The notes below the pieces were generated by a model that was given only the letters and a program-made list of their open reading frames with translations, did not search any database and was not told the origin of the DNA. Position numbers and translations under genes: made by a program. A DNA stretch of 64,000 nt, taken from positions 38,107 to 102,106 of the forward strand of contig NZ_KB904203.1 in NCBI RefSeq assembly GCF_000379925.1. The letters run 5' to 3'. This stretch comes from Porphyromonas levii DSM 23370. GTDB lineage: Bacteria > Bacteroidota > Bacteroidia > Bacteroidales > Porphyromonadaceae. Positions 51,358-61,398 of the stretch are shown one piece after another (within the stretch, counting starts at the first letter, position 1; every line of letters starts with the position of its first letter).

Positions 51358-52161
51358 ATGTCACTCTTTAGCTACGACTTCTTTACCCAGTCGGCAATAG
51401 CTGTGCTACTCACAGGGCTCATCACAGGGATTATAGGTAGCTTCATTGTAGTTCGCCGAATGGTATTTGTATCAGGAGGCATTACCCACAGCTCCTTTGC
51501 AGGGCTAGGGTTAGGCTTCTTTATGGGGCACAATCCCCTTTTCTATGCCATTGGTGCCGCTGTCCTTAGTGCATTAGGAGTAGAGTGGTTAAGCCAAAAA
51601 GGGAAGGTACGAGAGGACTCCGCTATCGCAGCCATTTGGTCACTAGGCATGGCGCTTGGCATTCTTTTCGTATTCCTTACCCCAGGTTATACCCCTAGTC
51701 TTACAGGATTCCTCTTTGGCAATATCCTTTTGGTAACGCCTATGGAGCTTTGGGGGCTTGTCGGTTACTCATTGCTGACGATCCTACTAGTAGCACGGTA
51801 CTACCGTCCCCTACTCTATATCTCGTTCGACCCAGAGTTTATGCAAGTAAGAGGGCTCAGGCGAAGCCTATACCAGTATGCTATGATTATCTGGATAAGT
51901 ATCGGTATTGTGCTTAGTATTAGAGTAATGGGGGTAATGATGCTCATGAGTATGCTCACGCTCCCGCAGATGACGATGAGCCAATTTACCTCCAGTCTCA
52001 AGCATCTGATTATTGGGAGCTCGCTCCTCAGTATATTCACAGTGCTAACCGCCCTCTTCGGGAGCTATTACTTCAACCTCCCCACTGGCGTGCTCTCAGT
52101 ACTGCTCCTCTCGGTAGTATTTCTCGTGACAAAAGGGGGTATCGCTTTGAAAAGCAAATAA
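51358..52161 (+). CDS. Metal ABC transporter permease (ZnuB/MntB family)
   Basis: 267 aa with about eight membrane segments. The family start LLTGLITGIIGSFIVVRRMVFVSGGITHSSFAGLG (about 17-51), and the middle EDSAIAAIWSLGMALGILFVFLTPGY with RVMGVMMLMSMLTLPQM, are typical of ABC-3 permeases for Zn or Mn. Neither the ATPase nor a ZnuA-like binding protein is adjacent, which is unusual; they may lie elsewhere. The stop touches the start of the lipoprotein gene, so the two are coupled. Confidence 0.9.
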   Translation: MSLFSYDFFTQSAIAVLLTGLITGIIGSFIVVRRMVFVSGGITHSSFAGLGLGFFMGHNPLFYAIGAAVLSALGVEWLSQKGKVREDSAIAAIWSLGMALGILFVFLTPGYTPSLTGFLFGNILLVTPMELWGLVGYSLLTILLVARYYRPLLYISFDPEFMQVRGLRRSLYQYAMIIWISIGIVLSIRVMGVMMLMSMLTLPQMTMSQFTSSLKHLIIGSSLLSIFTVLTALFGSYYFNLPTGVLSVLLLSVVFLVTKGGIALKSK

Positions 52162-53271
52162 ATGTACCGCCTGCTCCCGTTCCTGGCTATTATCCTGCTG
52201 CTCCCAGGTTGTCAGTTGTTACAACAAGCTAAGGGCATTAATCAGCGACACTATGCCGCTGGGGAACTGCAGCGAATCACTCAAGAATTACAGGCACAGG
52301 AACCGAGCTTCGAAGTCCCCTCTACTTTATACCTTACAGATGATTATGGCAAGTACACTGAGGAGCTAGAGAAGCTACTCAACATCACCACTACCTCGCA
52401 ACCAATGGGGGCCAAGATAGCGCTACTTATGGGCGATGGGGAGGCATTATTGCATAGAACATCTGACACCATACTCCTTGCTAATGCTCATCTATTGATG
52501 GGAAATATAGTGGAGGCGGATCGGCTTATGGGGTTATCTGCGACTAGAGATCTAGCCACCGAGGCGATCATCCATATACGACAAGAAAGGATGGATGAGG
52601 GCATCGCTCTATTGGAGCAATTGATAAGGCAGAGTGCCAATGCAGATGTGCAGCTCCGAGCAGCAAGACTCATGAGCTTACTGGGCAAGGGTGGCTGGGA
52701 TTACTTAATGAGGCAAAGCTCTTCGGAATGGGAACGATTTATGGCAGCAACACGTTTGGGCAACCGCACGGCTAGTACCCCTAGGGAAGTCACCTATGTA
52801 AGCTACGTTTCAGCGATGGAGCAACCAGATAGTCTGCGAACGAAAAAGGCTACACAGCTGCTCCTTGCTCAACCCACAGCCCCATGGCGACAGTATGCAC
52901 TACTACAGCTTATCCCTCATATTATAGCGGAGAAGCTGTGGGTAGAACTCTATAGGGTAGCAAAAGAGCTACCGGAAATGGCGAAAAGCTACCCTATCTA
53001 CTACCAAGTCTTAGAGTTTGAAAAGGAGGTTGAGCTCTTAGCGCGCTACGAAGCACCCGAGACACCAACCCAAAACACAATGCCTATAGCACCGAGAGAA
53101 GGGAGCTTCCGTGCGGTATGGGGCAATGTCACCAATGTAGACAATTGGGTGATGGAGCGCTCCGACCGTCTCTCTACCCCTACCCTCACAGTACGTCCTA
53201 CAGCAGAGCAATATCGGCACATCTACCAACTCATCTCCCGTACCCTCCAATCCTTCCCCCCTTCCCCCTAA
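52162..53271 (+). CDS. Lipoprotein of unknown function
   Basis: 369 aa. The lipoprotein signal is clear (MYRLLPFLAIILLLPGC, lipid-modified Cys at 17). The rest is helical and solenoid-like, with segments such as LLANAHLLMGNIVEADRLMG that recall degenerate TPR units. No catalytic motif is seen. It starts right at the stop of the ABC permease and may be its functional partner on the membrane, but it does not resemble a ZnuA substrate-binding protein. Confidence 0.75.
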   Translation: MYRLLPFLAIILLLPGCQLLQQAKGINQRHYAAGELQRITQELQAQEPSFEVPSTLYLTDDYGKYTEELEKLLNITTTSQPMGAKIALLMGDGEALLHRTSDTILLANAHLLMGNIVEADRLMGLSATRDLATEAIIHIRQERMDEGIALLEQLIRQSANADVQLRAARLMSLLGKGGWDYLMRQSSSEWERFMAATRLGNRTASTPREVTYVSYVSAMEQPDSLRTKKATQLLLAQPTAPWRQYALLQLIPHIIAEKLWVELYRVAKELPEMAKSYPIYYQVLEFEKEVELLARYEAPETPTQNTMPIAPREGSFRAVWGNVTNVDNWVMERSDRLSTPTLTVRPTAEQYRHIYQLISRTLQSFPPSP

Positions 53272-53467
53272 CACCCACACTAATCCCAAATAAGGGGTTA
53301 CATACATTCTATTATATTCACGAATATATTACTATTTCTTCCCTTACTACCCAAAATCTTAATCCTACCTACTATGTACTACTCGCAAAACTTCAGACTT
53401 CGCACGCGGTTATCTTGTTGTATACAATAGGGATAATGCGAATACTGCGCATTTCTGACAACTATAT

Positions 53468-53498
53468 TTGGAGGAAGTATAAAAAATATGTATCTTTG
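53468..53498 (+). promoter_or_regulatory. Promoter of tRNA-Cys
   Basis: TTG at 53468-53470, 20 bases, TATCTTTG at 53491-53498, 20 bases before the tRNA. The preceding 196 bases (53272-53467) show no gene. Confidence 0.75.
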
Positions 53499-53518
53499 CA
53501 CACGTAAGCAATAGCCAT

Positions 53519-53589
53519 GGTTCGTTGGCCGAGTGGTTAGGCAACGGTCTGCAAAACCGTGTACGGCGGTTCGATTCCGCCACGAACCT
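53519..53589 (+). tRNA. tRNA-Cys (GCA)
   Basis: Acceptor GGTTCGT/ACGAACC, D-arm GGCCGAGTGGTTAGGC, anticodon arm ACGGTCTGCAAAACCGT with anticodon GCA, T-arm GGCGGTTCGATTCCGCC and the U73 discriminator expected for cysteine. CCA is not encoded. Confidence 0.95.
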
Positions 53590-53623
53590 CTAGTTTTTCA
53601 TAATATTTTAAGGTTTATTGTCG

Positions 53624-53657
53624 TTACCCCGAGTCGTGAGACTTGGGGTAATTTTTT
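53624..53657 (+). terminator. Terminator after tRNA-Cys
   Basis: TTACCCCGAGTC (53624-53635) pairs with GACTTGGGGTAA (53640-53651) with a single G-U, loop GTGA, followed by six T. A -7-like TACCTTTG for ruvA follows immediately at 53659-53666. Confidence 0.9.
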
Positions 53658-53696
53658 GTACCTTTGGGTATTGTAACGACTTAGATAGAGTATATT

Positions 53697-54302
53697 ATGA
53701 TAGAATATATCCGTGGACGTGTAGTAGAGCGCACTCCTACTTCGGCAGTACTAGAGGTGGGGGGCATTGGCTATCTACTGGCTATCTCTCTTAACACCTA
53801 CAACCAAATAAAGGTGGATGAGGAAGTGAAACTACTTGTACACGAAGTGCTTCGAGAGGATACACACGATCTATTCGGCTTCGCTGAGGAGCCCGAGCGC
53901 CGACTATTCCGACTGCTCATCACGGTAAATGGTATCGGTCCCGCAATGGGGAGACTAGCGCTCTCTAGTTTTACACCCTCGGAGCTCACCCGACTGATAA
54001 GGGAAGGCAATGAAGCTGGACTGAAAGGTATCAAGGGCGTAGGTGCGCGTACGGCTCAGAGAATCATTGTGGAGCTAAGGGATAAGATAGAAGAGGCAAT
54101 GGGGGAATATGCCGTAGGTGGCTCTTCTGTAGAAGCTAGTACTTCGCCTGAGCATAAGTCTACTTATGAAGAGGCGGAGAAAGCCTTTGTTGCTCTAGGT
54201 TATCCCGCCACAGCAGCTAAGAAGGTAGTGGCAAAGCTAGCTAAGGCTGACCCAGACATGAGTATCAATGATATGATTAGAAAGGGGCTCCAACTACTGT
54301 AG
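53697..54302 (+). CDS. ruvA: Holliday junction helicase subunit RuvA
   Basis: 201 aa. The OB-fold start is MIEYIRGRVVERTPTSAVLE (1-20), tandem HhH motifs are VNGIGPAMGRLAL and IKGVGARTAQRIIVELRDK (about 72-125), and a C-terminal domain III has EAEKAFVALGYPATAAKKV. RuvA tetramers hold the junction for RuvB. In P. gingivalis, ruvA is likewise close to the sov/sprA gene. Confidence 0.97.
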   Translation: MIEYIRGRVVERTPTSAVLEVGGIGYLLAISLNTYNQIKVDEEVKLLVHEVLREDTHDLFGFAEEPERRLFRLLITVNGIGPAMGRLALSSFTPSELTRLIREGNEAGLKGIKGVGARTAQRIIVELRDKIEEAMGEYAVGGSSVEASTSPEHKSTYEEAEKAFVALGYPATAAKKVVAKLAKADPDMSINDMIRKGLQLL

Positions 54303-54313
54303 CGTGATATGTG

Positions 54314-57300
54314 ATGCGCTGGAGATACGTAGTACTATTGCTCTTGCTCTCCTCGCTATCGGGGAGCGCTGCAGTATGGCAACCCGATTCGGTCGCCTAC
54401 AATGCGCAAGGAGGGTACTACCTACTCTATGGCAGGGACAGTGTTGGGGCTTGGCAATTGAGACAATTACTGCGCCCTTCGGAATACTACCAACTCCGAG
54501 CGGAGCAACTGACCGCCAACCGCTTCTACCAACTAGGAAAGCCAACTAAGGTGGTACCCCTCAAGCCGAGACCTCAACTCGGACTCAAAGCCAACGGCTA
54601 CCTCACCCTCAACGTCAATAACACAACCATAGAAGAGGATAATCCCTTACTGTCCCTTGGGCTACGGCGGAGGAGCCATATTGAAATACGCCCGGAGATG
54701 AATATACATCTCCAAGGCAGCTATGGAGATCGCCTGAAGCTCGATATGAGCTACGACACCTCTACAGCACTAACCAATAGACGAAGTAGGGTGCGGCTAA
54801 GGTATGAGGGCGAGCAGTTCGACTTTATCCAAAAGCTAGAAGCGGGAAATATCCGAATGGATAGCCGTAATCCTTTGATTGATACAGGGCAGGAGCTATT
54901 TGGACTAAGGGGAGATTTCTTATTAGGAGCGGTATCGCTGCAAGTGGTCGCTAGTCGTCAGCACTCCGAAGAGCGAAAGATAGTTGTCCAAGGAGGGCGA
55001 CAGCTGCGACAGACAGAGCTAAGAGGAAGCGAATACGATGTAGCTCAGCACTTCTTCCTTTCTGAGTTTTTTGCCAATAGATATAGCGAGGCACTAAAGG
55101 ATATCCCCCTCGTCTCTAGCGACGTATTTGTAGAGCGCGTAGAGGTATGGATAACAACACCCCGACAAGTTCAGGCAATGCCCAATGTAGAGCCCGTAAA
55201 GGCCTTTATGGGCGCATCATTGACTACCGATCCGCCAAAGAGCGATATGCTCGTAGGGGAAGGGATAACACTATCTGCAGCACAGAGATTGCCCGCTTCG
55301 GCCTATACATTGCATCCAACCCTAGGTTTCATATCGCTCCATGCGCCTCTAGGAGAAGGGCAGGTATTGGCAGTAGCCTATAGTTATCGCTACAGGGGTG
55401 CAAGGTATCAGGTGGGGGATATCACGGCAGCTGAAGGAGACAGAAAGGTCGCGCTCCTCTCCGAACAAGACCGCTCTCCTCAGTCTAAGCTTTGGCCCCT
55501 GATGATGAAGAACGGTTACTCTCTATCGGGTGTAAGGCAAGACGTTAGGCCCGAGGATTTAAGGATAGAGCTAGTCTACAAAGACCCACGAAGTGGTATA
55601 GAACGACCAATCATAGACAGAGGGAGCGATGCTGGGCGCAGTTGGTTAGAGCTATTTGGCTGGGATAAAACCGATACATCAGGGAGGAGTGGTAGCCCTG
55701 ATGGACTTTTTGACTTGGTAGATGGGGTCACCTACCAAAGGAGTACCGGTACGCTATTTCTCCCCTTTCGTGAGCCAATGGTAGAGGTCCCCAAGGGGGA
55801 CTATCCTATCTTCGAGAGTCTTTACCGCAAGAGTCGGAGGGAAGCAGCAGAGGAGAGGGACAAAGACCTTTTCAGGATAAGAGCGGAGGTCAGTGGTATC
55901 GCTACTCAGATTATCCAACTAGGGCATAATGGAGTGGAACCAGGTAGTGTGCGGGTGCAGGCTGGCACGAGACAGCTCACTGAAGGCGTAGACTATCGAA
56001 TAGATTATACTGGCGGCACACTCTCCCTTACCACCAATAGCACGGAACGCATAGAGATTACTATCCAAGAGCGCGAACGGGTTAGGAGTAAGGAAAAGTC
56101 GCTTGTGGGGGCGGAGATCAACTGGTCGCCAATAAATGGACTCAACGTAGGCGGCACGCTCCTCAGCTACAGGGAGGATAGCCGCAGGCAAAGAATCCGA
56201 TGGGGGGAAGAGGCTCTACGCAATCGTATGTGGGGTATTCATGCAAGCTACATAGGGGAGAGCAAAAGGGCAACAGCTTGGCTCAATCAATGGAGTGGGC
56301 TAGAGCTGCGTGAACCCATGCGGCTATCGGCTCAGGCATCTTATGCCGAGCTAAGTAGCAATTACAATACCCCGAAAGGCGGGAGTGATAAAATCGTTGT
56401 CGAGGATTTCGAGCAAGGTAATAGGTTTATAGACCTTACCTACCCTCTAGCTTGGCAATTGGGCAACCTTCCTAAGCCAGAGATGAGAGCACAGATGGCG
56501 TGGTTCGCTGTGGAGCCAACCCTTGTGCGTGACGGAGCTGAGCGCCAGCCTCAGCACCTAAGACAGGATGAAGCGCAGAGAAAACACCCTCTCGTGAGAG
56601 AGGTGAAGCAAGAGGAGTTCTTCCCAAAAAGGGATGCATCGCCAATGATCATGCAAAGCGTGCCGATGCTGAACCTCTCTTTCTATCCTCAGGAGCGAGG
56701 ACCATACAATCCTGAGGCCGTACAGTTACCGTCGCAGATGTGGGGCAGCATGAGCTTCCCTCTACCTACTACCGACCTGCAGAGCCAGAGGTATAGCTAC
56801 ATAGAAGTATGGCTACTAGATCCGTTTACCCTTGATCCTGACGCCCCAGAAGGCATGCTGTACCTCGACCTCGGTAGATTTGCCGATCGCATTCTGCCTG
56901 ATAAAGGGATTTACTATGAGGGCGCAGAGGATAAGATAGACACCCAATGGGGAAGGCGAGCCGCTACGCTGCCACAGATGTACGGCTTCGATAGCACTGG
57001 CAAATTACCTATAGAAAGACAAGATATAGGGCTAGATGGTCTTTCCTCTGTGGAGGAGCGACAGCACCCTCGTTACTCCGCTTTCGCCAATCAGCCTGAC
57101 CCAGCTCGCGACGATTACCATTTCTATCTCGGAGAGGATTGGGATATCCAGCAGGAACCTATACTCGGACGCTACAAGTACATCAATGGGCTAGAGGGCA
57201 ACTCGCTCCCCCGGGTTGTACAAGGTGCCCAAAGCGCACGCACCTTTCTCCCTGATACAGAGGATCTGAATAGAGATCTAATAGAGGAAGAAGAGCAAGG

Positions 57301-60268
57301 CTACCTCCGCTATCTACTACCTCTAACCCGCTCTGGGCTAGAGTCCAAAATGATTATAGGCGAGAAACGACTTAGCGAAAGGGAAAGGTGGATAAAACTG
57401 AGAATCCCTCTCGCCGAGCCTACAGAGGTATTCGGCAGTGGGGTATCGCTACAAGACATAAGGGCACTGAGGCTATCGCTAACAGGCTTCAGCCGTGAAA
57501 CCCAGATCCGACTCGCTCAGTTCAGACTTGTCTCTACCGCTTGGGCGGAGTACCAAAGTAGCATCGAGCCCAGTGATCATCGCACTGCAACTGTTTCAGT
57601 AGGGCAACTATCACTAGAGGAAGATGGAGACCGACAACCCATGCCCTACCTCTCTCCTCCGCAGGTAATCCGCGAACGCTTCGACATGAAATGGGCTATG
57701 CAGGCGGAGGATGAGCAAGCGCTTTCCATGGAGGTTACCCACCTAGAACCGGGGCAACCCATAGCGCTCTACAAAGAGCTCGCGCTCGACCTCCGCCACT
57801 ACCGACAGCTAGAGCTATGGAGCCACCTAGAGTCCTTGCAAGGGGTCGCTCCAGGAGAACTAGAACTATTCGTTAGGCTTGGGCAAGACTTCACACACAA
57901 CTTCTATGAATATCGGCTACCACTTGAGCCCTCTCCGCTTATCGACTATGGCAGTATGGACGAAGAGCAGGTGCGGGGAGAGCTCTGGCGCAATGCCAAT
58001 AGGGTAGACCTACAGCTCGAACTATTGCCACAACTCAAGCAAGAAAGGGATAGAACAGGTGCCGATACTAATCAACCATTCACCCTACCCTACAGTGCAC
58101 GCCCCGATGCGACACTAGCTATCCAAGGGTTCCCTACCCTCGGAGAGATCTCCTCAGTACTCATAGGTATTCGGAATAAAGGTCAGCGCACCGTAGAGGC
58201 TACGGTATGGGTCAACGAACTCTCTGTAAGTGGAGCCAGAGCCATGGGTGGGAAAGCGGCTCAGGGGAGCCTACGAGCCTCTGTGGGAGAGCTAGCGAAC
58301 CTCTATCTAGATGGGCAATACCGAAGTGCTGGCTTCGGGAGTATCACCAGCGATGCCCGCCATGGGCAGTTGGAAGACCACCGCTCCCTAGCTCTTCAGA
58401 CCCAACTACAGTTAGGGCTACTCTTCCCCAAGGAGTGGCACCTTCGGGCACCCCTTCTTTACAGCTATAATACGCTCCGAACCACACCATACTACGACCC
58501 ATTCCAAAATGACCTCCTCAATAACGGCCAAGGGGGCTCCTACCAGCAACGACAGTTATTAGAACTGTCGGAGCTTCGGGTACTGCCTACTCAGTCTAAG
58601 CACAATGCTTGGAGCTTAGACAATCTACTACTGCGCTACAGAGTGGAGCACCACACAGGGTATGCTCCAGATATCCAAAGCTTGGTTAAGCGAGAAGCGG
58701 AGAGCGAACTGAGCTACAGCTATGAGTCATCCCCTCAGAGTTACATCCGTCTGAATAGTCTTTGGCACCGCATCTATCACTACCAAAAGTACCTATCACA
58801 CGATACACCTCTCAGCACATTGCAGAGCCGTTGGGACTGGGTACGTGGACTGCAGATACGACAAAGCTACCAAGGGCTTACCCTCTCCCTCCAAAGCACT
58901 ACACAAGCGCTCATAAGGGAGCCTTTCGAGGAGCAACATCGCCAGACCAAAGCCTCCCAATTCCAGTGGCTGACTCACGAGATACTTCGCGACATCTTTG
59001 CCCTCGGCGAGACCCAAAGCTACCGCGGGCAGTTAGAGCTCAGCTACCGCCTGCCAGCCTTTGAGCGAGAGTGGCTCAAGCCCCTACAGGGTACTGCCAC
59101 TTGGCGCAGTAACTATCAGTGGCAGCTTGGAGCCACCTACTCCGATCGAAAACTCGGTAATAGGGCAGAGAATAGTAGCTATCTCGACCTTCTCCTCCGC
59201 TATCAGCCCGTAGCGATCCACTTCCGGCGTACAGCTGGCAGCAGTATACCAGGGCTCCTCTCAGGTGCTGGCAAAGCCTTCGGTCTCGCTCTATTCGAGA
59301 AGCGTTTAGTGCCTGGCTTGCCCTTCATGCTGGCGATAGATAGCCCCAACCGCACCTTTCAAAAAGCGCAAGAGCGAGGTTGGCTCACCCAAGAGGCAGG
59401 CAGTACTCAACCCCTCACGACCTTCTGGCGCAACGAGCTAGATATTGTCCTCACCCTCCACCCAGTCAAGGGCATGGAGCTACTCCTATCCTACCAAAAC
59501 AAACACCAGCGCCATACTTTCCTCACCCCCTACCAGCCAGAGCTTCCACCCATACTCCGGGGCTCTATTCGCTACAGCACTATAGCCTTCCTTAGGAAAG
59601 ACCCCCTAGCATCTATCGACAAAGGGAAGGTTCCTAACCTCCTCAATACACTCCCCAACTGGCAAATCACCTATGAATTAGGGCACCTCAGCGACTGGCT
59701 CCAGAGACACCTCTCCAGTCTAAGGCTGAGCCATGCCTATCGCTCTACTCTAGAAGTCCCCACCTACTACATAGAACCCAGCCATGTAGACCTACAAAGC
59801 ATCGTGATCAACGAAGATCTAAGTCCGCTCATAGGGCTAGAGCTACGCACCAAACAGGGTATTACGCTCGAGGAGCGGTACAACCGCCGTCGCATGCTTA
59901 CCCTCCTCACAACAGCGCAAAGGATGCTCTACCAAACCGATCAAGAACTCTTTACTCGGCTAAGCTACCGTCTTACCTTCGCTCCTATCTTCCAAAGCAA
60001 GATAGCACTCCTGCGCTCTAGTGAGCAAAGCCTTCAGCTCCAGCTGCACCACACCTATACCCACACCCTACTCCACCAAAACAATACTGCCCTACAGGGG
60101 CTCAAGGGGCACACCCTACAGTTCTCTGCCGAATACGGGCTATCAAGTGCTATCAGCGTAAGAGCCTTTTTCGAAAGGCAACAGCGCACCCCCCTTGTCT
60201 CCAATTACACCTTCCCTTACCGCCGAACCACATACGGCGTACTCCTAAGGCTACAATTGCAGCCCTAG
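54314..60268 (+). CDS. sprA: SprA/Sov, type IX secretion translocon protein
   Basis: About 1984 aa from ATG 54314 (a GTG precedes it at 54311). The signal peptide is MRWRYVVLLLLLSSLSGSAA. The N-terminal SprA block LKANGYLTLNVNNTTIEEDNP and LQGSYGDRLKLDMSYDTST (about 97-155) is followed by repeated SprA-type beta-rich blocks (DGLFDLVDGVTYQRSTGTLFLP, KDLFRIRAEVSGIATQIIQLG, VVEDFEQGNRFIDLTYPLAW). The C-terminus is barrel-like. SprA forms the giant 36-strand outer-membrane channel of the type IX secretion system. At 1985 aa it is shorter than the roughly 2400-2500 aa of studied homologues. The only gene before it is ruvA, 11 bases away. Confidence 0.93.
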   Translation: MRWRYVVLLLLLSSLSGSAAVWQPDSVAYNAQGGYYLLYGRDSVGAWQLRQLLRPSEYYQLRAEQLTANRFYQLGKPTKVVPLKPRPQLGLKANGYLTLNVNNTTIEEDNPLLSLGLRRRSHIEIRPEMNIHLQGSYGDRLKLDMSYDTSTALTNRRSRVRLRYEGEQFDFIQKLEAGNIRMDSRNPLIDTGQELFGLRGDFLLGAVSLQVVASRQHSEERKIVVQGGRQLRQTELRGSEYDVAQHFFLSEFFANRYSEALKDIPLVSSDVFVERVEVWITTPRQVQAMPNVEPVKAFMGASLTTDPPKSDMLVGEGITLSAAQRLPASAYTLHPTLGFISLHAPLGEGQVLAVAYSYRYRGARYQVGDITAAEGDRKVALLSEQDRSPQSKLWPLMMKNGYSLSGVRQDVRPEDLRIELVYKDPRSGIERPIIDRGSDAGRSWLELFGWDKTDTSGRSGSPDGLFDLVDGVTYQRSTGTLFLPFREPMVEVPKGDYPIFESLYRKSRREAAEERDKDLFRIRAEVSGIATQIIQLGHNGVEPGSVRVQAGTRQLTEGVDYRIDYTGGTLSLTTNSTERIEITIQERERVRSKEKSLVGAEINWSPINGLNVGGTLLSYREDSRRQRIRWGEEALRNRMWGIHASYIGESKRATAWLNQWSGLELREPMRLSAQASYAELSSNYNTPKGGSDKIVVEDFEQGNRFIDLTYPLAWQLGNLPKPEMRAQMAWFAVEPTLVRDGAERQPQHLRQDEAQRKHPLVREVKQEEFFPKRDASPMIMQSVPMLNLSFYPQERGPYNPEAVQLPSQMWGSMSFPLPTTDLQSQRYSYIEVWLLDPFTLDPDAPEGMLYLDLGRFADRILPDKGIYYEGAEDKIDTQWGRRAATLPQMYGFDSTGKLPIERQDIGLDGLSSVEERQHPRYSAFANQPDPARDDYHFYLGEDWDIQQEPILGRYKYINGLEGNSLPRVVQGAQSARTFLPDTEDLNRDLIEEEEQGYLRYLLPLTRSGLESKMIIGEKRLSERERWIKLRIPLAEPTEVFGSGVSLQDIRALRLSLTGFSRETQIRLAQFRLVSTAWAEYQSSIEPSDHRTATVSVGQLSLEEDGDRQPMPYLSPPQVIRERFDMKWAMQAEDEQALSMEVTHLEPGQPIALYKELALDLRHYRQLELWSHLESLQGVAPGELELFVRLGQDFTHNFYEYRLPLEPSPLIDYGSMDEEQVRGELWRNANRVDLQLELLPQLKQERDRTGADTNQPFTLPYSARPDATLAIQGFPTLGEISSVLIGIRNKGQRTVEATVWVNELSVSGARAMGGKAAQGSLRASVGELANLYLDGQYRSAGFGSITSDARHGQLEDHRSLALQTQLQLGLLFPKEWHLRAPLLYSYNTLRTTPYYDPFQNDLLNNGQGGSYQQRQLLELSELRVLPTQSKHNAWSLDNLLLRYRVEHHTGYAPDIQSLVKREAESELSYSYESSPQSYIRLNSLWHRIYHYQKYLSHDTPLSTLQSRWDWVRGLQIRQSYQGLTLSLQSTTQALIREPFEEQHRQTKASQFQWLTHEILRDIFALGETQSYRGQLELSYRLPAFEREWLKPLQGTATWRSNYQWQLGATYSDRKLGNRAENSSYLDLLLRYQPVAIHFRRTAGSSIPGLLSGAGKAFGLALFEKRLVPGLPFMLAIDSPNRTFQKAQERGWLTQEAGSTQPLTTFWRNELDIVLTLHPVKGMELLLSYQNKHQRHTFLTPYQPELPPILRGSIRYSTIAFLRKDPLASIDKGKVPNLLNTLPNWQITYELGHLSDWLQRHLSSLRLSHAYRSTLEVPTYYIEPSHVDLQSIVINEDLSPLIGLELRTKQGITLEERYNRRRMLTLLTTAQRMLYQTDQELFTRLSYRLTFAPIFQSKIALLRSSEQSLQLQLHHTYTHTLLHQNNTALQGLKGHTLQFSAEYGLSSAISVRAFFERQQRTPLVSNYTFPYRRTTYGVLLRLQLQP

Positions 60269-60307
60269 GAGTACGCTGTATGGTTATTGCCCCATTTAGT
60301 AGGGGCA
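60237..60307. terminator. Hairpins between convergent sprA and mnmA
   Basis: GCGTACTCCTA (60237-60247) and TAGGAGTACGC (60266-60276) are perfect 11-bp arms, and the right arm includes the sprA stop codon. A second hairpin, TGCCCC (60288-60293) with GGGGCA (60302-60307), is followed by TTACCCTTTTT in the plus direction. Together they probably terminate sprA, and possibly mnmA in the other direction. Confidence 0.7.
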
Positions 60308-60316
60308 TTACCCTTT

Positions 60317-61393
60317 TTACTTAGCCAATCTCATTCCTCGGGCAATCACACCCGAACCGTGGCATATCTTATGCTCCACATCGTAGATTGTGCAGAACTG
60401 ACCAGGAGCGATGCCCTGTATGAGTTCCTCTGAGAAGAGCGTGTATATACCCCCTTCATGGCGCAGTACACCACGGGTAAAATCGGGCGTATGGCGCACC
60501 TTAAAAGTCACCTCCTGCTCATTCCCCTCCATTGGGTTCTCAGTAATGAAGTGCATCTCGGGCATCTCCACCACATTACCATACTGAGTCTCCACATCGT
60601 AGCCGCGGCTCACAAATAAGGTATTGCTCTCTATATCCTTCCGAATCACGAACCAAGGGCCACCCGATAGCCCCAGTCCCTTGCGCTGACCTATCGTGTG
60701 GAACCAATAGCCCCTATGCTCACCCACTACCCTACCCGTCTCTAGCTCTACAATAGCGCCAGGCTGAGTGCCAAGATACTTTTCTATAAACTGGTTGTAG
60801 TCTACCTTCCCTAGGAAACAAATCCCTTGACTATCCTTGCGCTTAGCGGTCACAAGATGCTCCATAGAGGCGATACGCCGAACCTCGCTCTTAGGGAGTT
60901 CCCCAAGAGGAAAATGCGCCTTGACCAGCTGAGGATAGGTAATCTGTGCAAGGAAGTCGGTCTGGTCTTTCAGCGCATCTACAGCGGTAGCTAAGTAGTG
61001 CTTATCCCCTACGATGCGCTTGCTGGCATAGTGCCCAGTGGCTATCTGGTCGTAGTCACGCCCAGCATACTCATTGAAATACCCAAACTTGATGATGCGG
61101 TTACATAGCATATCGGGATGGGGCGTACACCCTGCCCTTACCGTATCTATGATATACTGTACCACATAGTCCCAGTACTCACGGTGTAGGTTGATTACCT
61201 CCAGAGGACGTCCATAATGGCGAGCCAACCAGCGCACCATCTCCATATCCTCTTCGCTCGGACAGTCTTCAAACCCCTCTTCGTCCGCTCCTATGTAAAT
61301 GTAGAAGAGGTCGGGCTCCTCGCCCCGCTCCATCATCAGATGGAGCGCAACGGAGCTATCGACACCGCCAGAGAGGAGTAGTGCTCTTTTCAT
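60317..61393 (-). CDS. mnmA: tRNA 2-thiouridylase MnmA
   Basis: 358 aa. The PP-loop is RALLLSGGVDSSVALHLM (about 3-20). The two catalytic cysteines are in HPDMLCNRIIKFG (about 97-109) and KDSQGICFLGKVD (about 191-203). IGQRKGLGLSGGPWFV and a C-terminal beta-barrel complete it. It thiolates U34 of Lys, Glu and Gln tRNAs, on the same nucleotide as MnmG in this window. It lies 5 bases after metG. Confidence 0.96.
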   Translation of the reverse strand: MKRALLLSGGVDSSVALHLMMERGEEPDLFYIYIGADEEGFEDCPSEEDMEMVRWLARHYGRPLEVINLHREYWDYVVQYIIDTVRAGCTPHPDMLCNRIIKFGYFNEYAGRDYDQIATGHYASKRIVGDKHYLATAVDALKDQTDFLAQITYPQLVKAHFPLGELPKSEVRRIASMEHLVTAKRKDSQGICFLGKVDYNQFIEKYLGTQPGAIVELETGRVVGEHRGYWFHTIGQRKGLGLSGGPWFVIRKDIESNTLFVSRGYDVETQYGNVVEMPEMHFITENPMEGNEQEVTFKVRHTPDFTRGVLRHEGGIYTLFSEELIQGIAPGQFCTIYDVEHKICHGSGVIARGMRLAK

Positions 61394-61398
61394 CTCGC

